From NCBI GenBank assembly GCA_942486035.1, contig CALNXK010000007.1, positions 1,239,501 to 1,303,500 on the forward strand: DNA of 64,000 nt, given 5' to 3'. The position numbers and the translations under genes are program-made. Shown piece by piece: positions 1 to 11,500 of this stretch (the first letter of the stretch is position 1; every line of letters begins with the position of its first letter). Under the pieces are notes generated by a model. That model was not told the DNA's origin, did no database searches, and saw only the letters and a program-made list of their open reading frames with translations. The DNA comes from Porites lobata. Taxonomy: Eukaryota; Cnidaria; Anthozoa; Scleractinia; Poritidae.

Positions 1-171
1 TAGGCTATTAATGAACACCTGAATTCTGTGCAAGTCTGCGATCTTAGGTCTGCCGTGTCCAAAGACCCTAAGGGCGCAGGCCACTCCATTGACTGGGCCA
101 GTGTAAAAATCATTGGCCAGGAAAAACCACCTACTTTCACACAAGCTATGCAAGACCATAAACGTTCATAA
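1..171 (+). pseudogene. possible retroelement GIY-YIG endonuclease tail (fragment)
   Basis: An open frame runs from just after a stop at the left edge to TAA at 169-171. Its peptide contains GHSIDWASVKIIGQE, which resembles the GHxIDWxxVKIIxxE stretch near the C-terminus of GIY-YIG-bearing retroelements such as Penelope-like elements. Only about 55 codons are visible and there is no start. I cannot tell whether it is an element end or an exon of another gene. It occupies the place where the missing last exon of HSD17B10 might be expected, but it does not match that protein on either strand. Confidence 0.25.
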
Positions 172-960
172 TCAGCAAATAACAGCAAACAGCATTGATG
201 AAGGGGTCTGGGTGCGTTCTGAAAGCTCTTCATAAATTTCAAGAATTTGTTGGTGTTGAAGAATATTTCTTTGCAATTTCAAAGAAATAATCTTTTGAGT
301 TGCAATAAATGGGAAATTCGCACCCCCATCCCTGGCTGCCCCCCTACAGGAATGAAAGGAACAACCTAGGGTGAGGTATAGGTCCTGGTAGTAAGTAAAG
401 TATCCCATTGTCTTTACCTGGAAAATACCAAAGTCAGACATCCGGGAAACTAGATGATCTAGGCGACAGGGTTAAAAAGTAGAAACTTCAGGTTTCCATG
501 CCCCCAAAACAAAAGTGGTAGGACTCGCAAGAGCTGAGTATAAGGGGTACAGGAAATGTGGATTTACGTTGCCAGAACTGTTTATAAGTATATGCAAAAG
601 AAAAGTCAATTTTCATTTTGTCCCAAACTTTGAATACTCAACCAAGGTGACAAAATATGTTCCACAAACTGTGCAATTCTTTCCACACATCTGCTGTTGC
701 TGTTACTGGTTTTTTTTCTCTGCAAAGAGGTTAGCAGGACTGTTTTTTTTTCTTTTCATTCAAGGAGAGGAGAGTTTACACATGAAAAATCATTAGAAGC
801 TTCCTTGCGAACTAGTCTTGTTATACTATGACCCTCCCTTTTGTGCCCTGCCAAACTGCTTCAGTCCCATAATTATAAAGCTACAGAAGCTTTCTACTTG
901 AAGTACAATACAATACAATTCAGTTTCTTCCTATCCCATGGACTTTTTAAGGGGTCTAAG
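172..960. other. intronic or intergenic DNA with no recognised gene
   Basis: Both strands were read for the missing HSD17B10 C-terminal exon (a segment like FGTPLL...). None was found, so this is either intron or beyond the gene. Only T-rich tracts (for example around 709-755) stand out. Confidence 0.5.
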
Positions 961-986
961 TCACATTTTAAGTAAACAATATCCAC

Positions 987-2369
987 CTGGTGCAATTGCA
1001 TTCACCCTGATGCCATACTGTGCCAGATCTCTGGCCATAGGGAGCGTCATACCACTGATTGCTCCTTTAGTTGCTGAGTACGCAACTTTTCCAGCTTGTC
1101 CTTCATAAGCATGAATACTGGAGGTGTTAATAATCACCCCTCTCTCCCCTCCCTCATCAGGTTCATTAGTTGCCATTTGCTCTGCTGCAAGGCGGGCCAC
1201 ATTAAATGACCCCGTTAGATTAATCTGCAAAACAAATCCTTTAGAGTAAGCTATGATGAATAATATATTCATTTCACTGGAACACAAATTCATCATTCAA
1301 TTACTTTTTGAATGTGTTTGTGGAAATTGAATTGAATTTTCAGTATTAATCATGTGTGAAACAACATGTCTGGATTTGTGAGAGGCCATGAGGGCGAGAG
1401 GAATATTATTGTTTTAGTAAAATCCAACTAGTTGGTCAAAAATATCGAGACAAAACAACTTTAGCTAGTAAAACACGATTCAGCCACCATTGTTTTGGTT
1501 TTCAAAGCCAGCTCTTTTCGCTATTAGTGGGCTATAACAGCATTGATAATAGACCTTTAGTTGGATTTTACTAAAATCTGTTATCCCAACCTCTGCATCT
1601 GATTGTGATAGTAATTTATATGTGTTAATAAAGCTGGCACCTAATGCATGGTCTTGCCTGGTATAAATAGATTTTACTATACCTTTGTTATTTCCTCAAA
1701 TAAGGAAAGAGAATGGGCCTCCCCAGTATCAGACAAAGTTCCTGCAATTTTCATTATCCCTGCAGTGTTCACAACTGCCCGCAAAGGACCACATTTATCT
1801 ACAACCGTTTTGATAGCCTGTTTAACACTACTTTCTGATGAAACCTGTTCAATAAACAATGCAACATAAAGAAAATCAGTTTTCAGCAACTGTTGTTGGC
1901 AAACTATAATCCTTCATATTTTAGCACCTCCAACACTGACAATAGTGTGCAGTTATTAAAAGCAAATGAATAATTATTAAATTTCTTCAGGGACCTGTTA
2001 AACCAGATTGGAACCCCTTCCATGCCAAAAATGGATTTTTTTCTCTTTCCCCTCGAGAATATACCAAAGATCAAAATTGCTCTCACAGCCACCCCGTCAG
2101 AAAATCTCATCATCTTTACAAGCCGGAGGCGGGGGGTGGGAGGGGAGGGGCGGTGCGGCAAAGATATGGCCCAGGCCAGTTCCACTTACATCTGCTGGTG
2201 CGAAAATGCAGCTGTCTCCCAGATCTCGCGCCACCCTGTCACCGTCACTCGATGGTAGGTCCGCTAAAACGACTTTGTAGCCATTTTTAACAAGTCTCTT
2301 TCCTGCGGCCAGCCCTAAACCGCTTCCTCCTCCAAAAACGAGGGCACCGAAGCCTTTTCGCGCCGCCAT
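987..2369 (-). CDS. HSD17B10: 3-hydroxyacyl-CoA dehydrogenase type-2 / 17-beta-HSD type 10, partial (3' end off window)
   Basis: NAD-dependent short-chain dehydrogenase of the mitochondrial matrix. The family oxidises 3-hydroxy-2-methylbutyryl-CoA in isoleucine breakdown, and in animals is also a subunit of mitochondrial RNase P. Exons read on the minus strand: 2369-2190 (phase 0), 1844-1683 (phase 0) and 1224-987 (ends phase 1, CCAG|GTGGAT). Visible motifs are the Rossmann GGGSGLGLAAG, the DLP strand end typical of NAD binding, FAPADV, INTSS (catalytic Ser) and VAYSATKG (catalytic YxxxK). About 193 of an expected 260 residues are present; the C-terminal third is to the left. The start at 2369 gives MAARKG, close to the usual family N-terminus; an in-frame ATG at 2414 would add 15 residues. 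About three residues expected between FEEITK and INLTGSFN (human VLDV position) are not covered, so a micro-exon or small deletion is possible. Confidence 0.88.
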
Positions 2370-2588
2370 TACCGCGCCAGCGACCCTGTTAAAGATGGCA
2401 GCGGAATAAACCAAACTTGGACATTTCGTTTACTATACATGACGTACTGACTTTTATCAATCGCACGTGCCCAAGATGGTGTACAAAACCTTGTGAAATA
2501 TTTTTCACTTTAGTTTCCTTCCTTACTGAATGGTCCTTTCTCTTTACAAGACACTTTTGGCATTTTCTGAAGGACCAGTCTTGGAGAA
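2370..2588. promoter_or_regulatory. bidirectional promoter HSD17B10 / ASZ1
   Basis: The start codons of two divergent genes are only 219 bp apart, so their promoters must overlap here. Candidate sites are a YY1-like AAGATGGC at 2392-2399 and a CRE-like TGACGTA at 2440-2446, with a second ATGGTG-type site near 2475. No TATA box is evident, as is usual for housekeeping bidirectional promoters. The sites are read by eye and not tested. Confidence 0.55.
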
Positions 2589-5500
2589 ATGTCGTTTTGC
2601 CCCGCCGGGTTTGAAGATTCAGACTCCGATGATGAGGGTTTTTTCATGGGAGGTTCAAATAGTTACAGTGCCAAAACGGTTAATAACAAGCCAGATATGA
2701 ATGGTATGACTGGTGCTTCATCAAAAAACTTTACTGGAATATCTGCTGGAGCAGAATCTTGTAATCCACACCCTGAAGACGTAGAATTTGAAACATCGAA
2801 AGCTCAAACGGATGGAAGGAGAAGACAACACTCATCTCAGAAAACAAGTGACAATAGAAATGACGGAGCGACTGGTCTCGGCAGAGGCAGAGGACAGCTG
2901 CAACAAAGGGGAAAAGGAAGGGGAGGGTTTCCAAGGCCTCCATCATCGTACAGTAGTAGGGGAAAATCATCAAGAAGGTTTGGATGGGATGAATAATACC
3001 CAGGAATAATATTACATTGACGCCCGGGGGGGGTACTCCCATACATTACCTATACGGGTATGTGCCGCCCAAAGGGGTCGTGATTTTGAAGCTTCTGGTT
3101 TAGAACGGGGTATCCATTTCAGACGCGGTTTCTAGAACGGGGTATAATATTTCGAACGCATGAAAGCTCTCCACTTTTGTAAGCAGGCATTTGAAAGCCT
3201 TCAAAGACAGATTGCTTTTCAAAATAAGGTTCAGTGCGTTAACAAGCAAACCGTTGTACTCTTGTTGCACCCTAGAACGGAGCATAAAAAATTGGTCCAT
3301 TTCTAGAACGGGGTGTTAGTTTTAGGGCGAATTCTAGAACGGGGTATAAAAAATTGGCCTATTTCTAGAACGGGGTATCAATTTTAGGGGAATTTTTTTC
3401 TAGAACGGGGTGCCAATTTGGAATCCCAGGCGGCACATACCCACCCAAAAAATACCCAAGTGCCCCCCCCGGGCATTGACGCCTTTGATTCAGTAGACTT
3501 ATCAAGCCTAACGCACCTGTCAATCAACAATGTTATCCCTAAGGGGTGGCTGGGACCATGGGCTGAGAAGGGAATCAGAAAATAAATTTTTAGTCAAATT
3601 CGCCCCTCCCTCTAAATTTCAGGGCTTGGAAAAAACTTGAATTCCAGCTTGCTCTTTCTTGCCAAAAGATTGAGCCACTTCTTGCTGGGCTTTGGTAATA
3701 TTTTATTTAGAGGACAACTTGCCTGGAACCTCACCCATTGAGCAAGAAAGCTTGAAAAGTTACTTGCCCAGCAAGAAAATTTACCTATCCTGGACTACCT
3801 TTGGCACAGCCAGCCCCTAGACAGAGTTACGCCCCCATGGCTGGCAAACCCGCGCCCTCCAGCCATGAGCCCCCACGCCAAAGGAACCAGGCACCTGTCA
3901 CACTGATTTAACAGTGGAAGAATTAAGGGGGGGAGGGCTGGGGGTAAAAGAATGATCCAAAGGCTAAACGAAGAGAATGGCCGCTGCAAAAACACTGTAC
4001 TGAGCACAAGGAGACGATGCAAGCAAGGGTGACCATGCTTGAGCCAAACGACTGACCGCTGACCACGCTCGCGCTCCTTGTCGTTAACTCTGTTAAATAA
4101 ATATTTACTTAACCTCATTCAAATAGTTCTTCTTGACTGAAGGGAAAAGATAGACTTTTGCTCTCCCTTGTTCCATCACTCTATATACTTTGTAATACAA
4201 ATTTTCAAATGCGATCTACAGGAGTAATTTCTCACCAAACAAATCTACACAAGCAGAGACCCGAAAAGCATCATTATCACTAGCTGTTGATGACTTGCGA
4301 GTTGCAGTTGAGAAAGGGAACATCGCTGCAGTTCAAAAGTATTTAGATGATGGTGAGTGTTTTTTGACTGTAGACTCTCTAAGTTTCTTGGAATAATATT
4401 ATGAGTCACTCCGAATTGGATCAGTTGGTGGATTCATTCCATTAGTGGTATGAGAGTTAGTTCCTTCAATCCTGAACTGCAACTAACCACCTGCATTGAA
4501 CGACGTCTCTTGTACTACTTATGATGTCATCAGTTTTAACAGTCATAGACATCTTCAATGTCTTTTTAGTGCCGGGGGGAGTATTTTAAACCATACCAGA
4601 ATAAGCACAATTTAGTCAAACAGGCTGGAGAAAAAATACGTAAAACAATGCAGCACAAAGATAAGCATCCAAAAAGTGCATTCAATATCTTTGTCCAAAA
4701 TTTCTGTACCTAACTGCATCTGGATCGACTGTGTACCAGAAGAATTTCGTAGCTGTTAAATTCCTATGCCTACTAACCGCATATAGATTTCAAGTTGCCA
4801 GGTTTAAATACCCAGAAACTTGAAATCTTTGTGACATCCCTGGAATAATTATGTGTTACAGGTCAAATTTGATCTCAGGTTAATTTTGATTTAACCTATT
4901 TTAGGTTGATTCTCAATTTCCTATGTCTCCTAGCCCTAGAAAACAAAAAAAATTGAGAATGAACCTACAATCTTGGACAAAACTGTTGAGAAAATATCAC
5001 ATTCTCAGAGCATTTTTCCTAACATCCTCGCTATACCGCGTTCTCCCTTCCCCCCTCCCCTTGGAAGTAATGTTGTTGTGTGTTCTAAAGCAACCCTGAT
5101 CCTTAGACATTTGTAGGAAACAACATTGACCTTGTTGAAATAGTGTTGTTGCATTTGATAGTGTGCATGGAGGGGTACAAATTCTCAAGTAGTTTTGTCC
5201 AGGATTGAAGGTTAAAATTTTTTATCCTGAAATCGAATTTGACCTGTAACATACAGTGTATACGTGAGTTAGAAGCCTTATTATCCATTATTGGATTGAT
5301 TGTTGTTTCCTATTAAGCATATTTCTCTTTGTTTATTTGGTTTACATTTTCTTAAACATTCTTAAGATCTTTTTGCAAGCTTCCAAAATTAATGAAATAT
5401 TTTTTGTCTTGCAGGGATTGATCCTGATGTCCATTTAAAGTCTGGCTGGACCTGTCTGATGTTAGCAGCTAGTTCATCATCATATGAATTAATGGAATTT

Positions 5501-8500
5501 CTCGTAAACAGAGGGGCCAATGTTAACTTCCATAAAGGTATACTTTTTAGAGGAAATGGGATAAGTTTGAAACAATGTTGTTTAGCTTTTTTATTTGCAT
5601 TCTATAGGTAACTTTCCTTTTCCTAAAGTTGGATAGTGATGAGGTAAATTGCTCACTGTTAAACATTTTAATGCTCACAGTGGCCAGTGTAAAACTTCAC
5701 AAAAATTCCTTTTTTTTTTAAATCAGGACTAAATAGTAACTGTAACACACAAAAGTTCTGCCAAAGACGTTTTATTTGAATGGCAACAGCAAAATAATTC
5801 ATCCACAGATTTAAAACAAGTTAAAGTGACAAAACACACTGCCACAACTTAGTGACACCACTACTAGTTTTCGCGCAAAATGATGTCTGAGGAATGTCTG
5901 CAGAAATGCCATTCTAATGGTGTGTCACTGCCAAGACCTGGGTAGTACTTCTGATTGGTTGAGGCAAATTTCCCTTGTGGCAAGACCAATCAGAAGTACT
6001 ACCCAGATCAGGATAGTGACACGTCATCAGTATGGAATTCCCCAATTCAATCATCCCCGTGACTTGAAATACGGAATACCCCAGTGTCAATTCACAAGGA
6101 AACCAGTGGTGACATTGCAGAATGTCAGCTGTTTCCTCAGGCTACCTCTTTTGGGAAATTCTCTCTGAATAAGACCTAACCCATAGAAATTTACAATGTA
6201 CCTCAAACCATCATTTTTGTTATGACTGGTTTCACATACATGTATCAGTGCAGTTGATATTAGGTCACTTATGACTCCTTTTTAATGCAGAGATGTACAC
6301 TGTGCTGATGGCAACATGTGCAACATCTGCACGCATTCCAGAAGAACAGGTTTTCAAGTGTGTTGAACTGCTGCTACAGAAGAATGCCAGAGTCAATGTT
6401 TACGATAAGTAAGCTGTTTTAATAATGATGCTATTAAAACATTCTTTGTGAATGAACCCCTTCCTTCTGTTCATATATTCTGCAATTCTTTTTTCTGCGA
6501 ACTACCTAGATATCGCATGTCTCCATTGATGTACGCTGCAAGAGAAGGAAGAGTTAAAGTTTGCGAGAAGCTGTTAGAACAGGGTGCTGAGATCAACAAG
6601 CAAGATATGCGTGGGTGGACGGTGAGTGTAGTAAGCAAGAGCAAACACTAGTTTCATCTTCAGGACTCATAATAACTGTTATTATGAGTCCTGAAGATGA
6701 AACTAGTTTTTGCTCTTGCTTTAACTTCTTGGAAACATTAGGATCTGTTTTTTTAAGCTTTGTATCACACAGATGTGTTCCTCAGCAGTTTTTTGAATTT
6801 CACTGTATATAAATATCAAAATTGTGTTCTAATGTGTTTCTTAGTCTTTGTCATTTGCGGCAAGCCGTGGTCATGGTCGAGTTGTACGCACCTTGCTGGA
6901 TCTCGGGGCAGACCCTAAGGTTTATTCAAATGATGGACAAACTGCAAGTGATATTGCCTACTCTAACGAATATCATGCTGTAAGTTCACATGAGTTGATC
7001 TTTTGTCAGTTCTTAGTCACATAAAATAGGACAGTAAATAATATTATTCCTGATTTCTGTTGCTAATTTTTAGAGTTGTCTAACATTTTAAATGAAATAA
7101 TAAGATTTCAGATATTATTTCCTTTGTGGCGAGTGGAAAACAGGTGGCTAGTACAGAAGCTGTTACTGAGGAAGCTATGGAGCAAAGAAGGTTAGAGAAC
7201 AAGGCTCAGTGTTAATGCTCTTAACTTCTGAAAAATGCACACATCCTTTTGCTGGGTAGAAAATAATTTAGTGGCAAATACTAGCAAAACTGGACTTCAT
7301 AAGCCAACCCTAACCCCTAACCCCTAAACAAATTCTGTTTGCGAAAGGAAGTGAATCAGGGTTCTTTAATAAGGTCTCTTGTGATAAACAGTGTGGCAAA
7401 AAAGGTCTTGGTGGCGCACCTCTACCCCAGCTTCCGTTGACTTCCCCGCCTCCCGGGTGATGAACTTTGTGTTGAAATTTTTCTTTTTTTGCCATTGCTT
7501 GTAGTGTTAATATAACCGAAGACAGCTCACTCAGTTACGGTAGCCTGGAGTTATTTCTTGCTGGACATGAACTAACACATCTATTGCCCAAATTTCAGGT
7601 AAAATGTTACCATGAAACTATTTGCTTGTTCATGAAATAATTTATTATGGCCCACATATAATGGAATTGAACGAATGTAAGTGCTTCAGGGCTGTAGCCA
7701 GACTTCAGAACAAGAAGAGGCAAGTTTCGAGCGCTGAAGGTGCAAGGTGCTAGGGGAGTCTGATGGGGTGCCCCCCTAGAAAATTTTAAAATCTAGAGGC
7801 TCAGAAATGCTCTTGTAAGCATTTTCCGTGGTATTTTTCTTCAGAAAAGTCAATCTTGGGCAAGTGTAGAAGTTCACTTTTTTATTGCTTAGCGATACTG
7901 GTGCCAAGTTAATGACCATCTGCATTTTAAAGCATTTGAAAAACCACTACCCACGGTTCACATGAAATGAATTAACCTCATCAAAAAGCTTTTCCCCTCA
8001 ATACATCCACCTTATATTGGCTGGTTTTATCTTAACCAATCCAATTTTTTCTAGGGATTATTTTCTCAATTAAACGTTTCTTCCCAAAAAAAGGCTAAAA
8101 TCAAGACGAGGCGACTGCTAGCTACAGCCCTGTGCTTTTCTTGAAAGCTGGTTTTCACTAGCGATGATGTCAGAGTCAGAGTCTTAATCAGAAGGGTACA
8201 ACATGACGATCCAGTGAAAACAGTTTTCTGATTCTTCTTACGACTGTGTCGCGTACGATCTAGTGAAAAACAGGTTGTCTGAATCGCAAGCAGAAGCGGA
8301 AGAGCAAAATCAATCCTTCCCCTTCTGCTTCTGAGTTCACTTGACAAAACAGCCAACAATGCACAAAGCTACCACTGGTTTCCCCGCGAAATAAAGTCTG
8401 TGGAATGAGTGTGAAAATTCCGTACTGATGACGCGTCACTACCCAGATCTGGGTAGTGCCGGCTTCTGATTGGTTGAAAATTTGCTTCATACTTCAACCT

Positions 8501-11500
8501 TTAGAGAATACACCAGTAAAGAGTTGTATTATTTCATTGTTCAGGAACACAAGGTTACATTTGATGGTTTCTTGAGTCTGACAGAAAAGGAACTGGACCA
8601 GGTACATACCTATTAACAGTCGTCTGAAGTTAGCTTTAAGCCCTGGCCAAACCTACCCTGGGTAGCAGAAGCTTTTCTCGCGTACGGCGGGAATTTTCGG
8701 TGTCGGCCGAAGGCCGACACATCTTCGGCCGTAGGCGGAAGCCACGAGCGCGGGTCACTATAAAGACTTGACAGAAACCGGAAACCGCGCTAGAAAAGTC
8801 TCTGGCACCCAGGGTAGGCCAAACACAGTTCTCAAAATGATTTTCAGACGGTGGCCGTACGCAATGACCAGCAGCCGCCGTAGCCGACGCGATCGTTAGC
8901 GCGAGCAAAGGTTTGGCTGAGGAGCTGCGAAGTCGTGCGCAGAATGGGTAGTTAACTATTCCTTGTGTAATTTTCTATCGAAATTTTTAGAAAGAGACAA
9001 TAATGAGGATTTGGTTGTTTGTTCAAGAATGAGAGTCTGTGTGACCAGTGAACATGACTGGCAATTGGAGTTTCGGGCCGGACAAGTCGCCATATTGACT
9101 AGAAATTATCCGTTGCCAGCCGTTATTTTGAGCCCTGCAAACCAATGCAACTTGTTGATACAGCAGTTAAGATAGAACGACCATGTGTAGAAAACTGCCT
9201 CATGCAACTCTTGGTTGTCTAGGTATCTGTTCAATCAAAAGTTTATGGACATTTATTGTTAACGTGATAGTTATCTGCTTTATTCAATCAGATGGGAATA
9301 ACCCAAATAGGTGTGCGAACTAAAATCCTGGATTCCATACGAGAAATTCACAAGAAAGAATGGGATGTAACCAGCTTACAGGCCATGGAGAAACATTCAT
9401 TAAGGTACGGTTAGTATTTCAAGCTCGGGTACGAATAGCCTGTGAACAGGCTCTCTGTTTGGAGAAAAATAGCAAGGAAAGGGAAGGGAAAGGGGAGGAG
9501 AGACCTCTTTTCGCTTTTCCCTCTCCCCACCCCGCTCGACTAAAGGCCTCTTCACAGGCTAGGGTACGAAACTCCAGCAAAAGTGTCTCCTTTCAGGCTA
9601 AGCTGAAGTAATTATCATATTATAATTATTAACACTTCAATTCACGTGCTGAAAGTTCAGTTTATCTTGGGTATGACCTCTACTGAACTTCAATTGCCTT
9701 AGCTTTTCCATTTTGCGTTTTAGTTCTTTATGGATAATTGATACCATCTTCTGTTTTTTGACAGAGCAGTATAGCGCCCCGTTTTGCTAAAAGAAGTAAA
9801 CCCCCTCTCCAATAACTTCCCTCTCCATTCAGCCTCCCCCACCCCCTCAAATGCACTTGAAGTACTTAATAAGTCCCCTGGGGGTGGTGGTTAAAAGAGG
9901 ATTTACAGTAATCACCTCCCAATGACCCTGAGTATACATTTTTTCTCGTACAGTGCCGCTGAAGTTACCGTCATTCTTGCTAATGTGTCCAAGTACTTAA
10001 CGTACGTAAGAAGCAGTGTATCCTATGTACAGAAACACTTAAACTCTGTCCGTGAGCCTCTGGAATTTGTACAGGTAAATATTTTACTGAATACCTGTTC
10101 GGCATATGAGGATGTTCAAAGAATTAGCTATTTTGTGGCTGATCATTATAATTATGGAGAAGAGAAGTCGTTACGTCATGTTGCCATGGTAGCAAAATTT
10201 CTGGATGATAACAAACCAAAACGTCACCGGCTTAAAAAGTGGATTCGCACTGTTTCAAATAGCCTGCGAAAACATCCGCTTCTCCTCGCTCTTCGCCGCC
10301 GGGGACGTTTCGCGAGGAGGAACGTCTGCGACTCAGCGGCAGAAATTCCATACTGATGACGCAAACCAATGTTTACATCATGAATCCAGTAGTCATGGGG
10401 TTTCAAATACAAATTTGTCCAATTTTACGTGTCTTCTGGTCGATTTTGGTAAGTGTTGTGTTCATCTGCCAACGAGCTCCAACAAAACTCAAATGCTTCT
10501 TCTAGAGAAGACTATATTCCACAAATATTGACTGTTTTGTTAGAGATTCTTCGCGTTTACATTTGACCTTTGTGGCCTTTTGTCTTTGGTCTGTCATTCG
10601 TAAACAATAGCTAAAACAATGTAACTACTCCGTCGACCAATCAGCGCTTCTGACCGGATTTCGGACAGATTTTACGTCATCAGTATGGAATTTCTGTCGC
10701 TGAGTGGCAGACGTTCCTCCGCGCGAAACGTCCCCATCGGCGAAGAGCGAGGAGAAATGGATGTTTCCGCAGGCTATGTTTCAAACTCCATCGATCTTAT
10801 TTAATGTCATTTTATTTGTCAAATGTTGGCGAAATTTTGTGGGTTAAATCCGAAAGGACCATGTCTAAGTTTAGAAAACGAAAATTTCTGTGTTGTGCTC
10901 ACATACTCTTTAAAACGGGCGTGTGAAATCAGGAAGTTTCATATCGCAGTCGTGCAACAACGGCTAAGACATGTACAAAAAAGTTGGTTTTTTTGTCAAT
11001 CTAAACCTATTGTTTTTTTGCTGTTCGCCGTCGCCGTTGCAAAAACTCTCTGTTGTTGTGATCCAGAAATTTTGCTACCATAGTAACGCGACGTCACACT
11101 TCTCCTCTCATTTCTTGGACTATCATTTCTTTCAAGGATCTGTGTCTCGAAATTTGTCAAAATTAAAACCGTGAGAACTGTCACCAAACTGAGTAAAACA
11201 TGAAAATAGCCGCTCAAAACATGGAAAGAAGTTATGAATAACACTGTAAATACATAAGGCGACACGGTTGGATCAAACTTGAAGAAGATTGAAACGGGTT
11301 GCACTGATTGTGGTTTTGCAAACCTTTTAGCCTAACAGTTTTTCAAAGCGGTTCATTTTTGTTGTTTGTAACGTTTGATATAATGCTTGAGAGTCATACT
11401 TGTCTCACACTAAGCTGTCATTTTCTCATTCGCAAGTAATTTCTCAAGTTCCATAACGAGCAAGGACCGATAATTGGCATTTTTGACAAAATGACTTAGA

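Noticed and set aside
10205..10531. Long frame continuing ASZ1 exon 11
   Set aside because: It lies in intron 11 and inside the 517-bp inverted-repeat element; the exon ends at a good donor (ACAG|GTAAAT).
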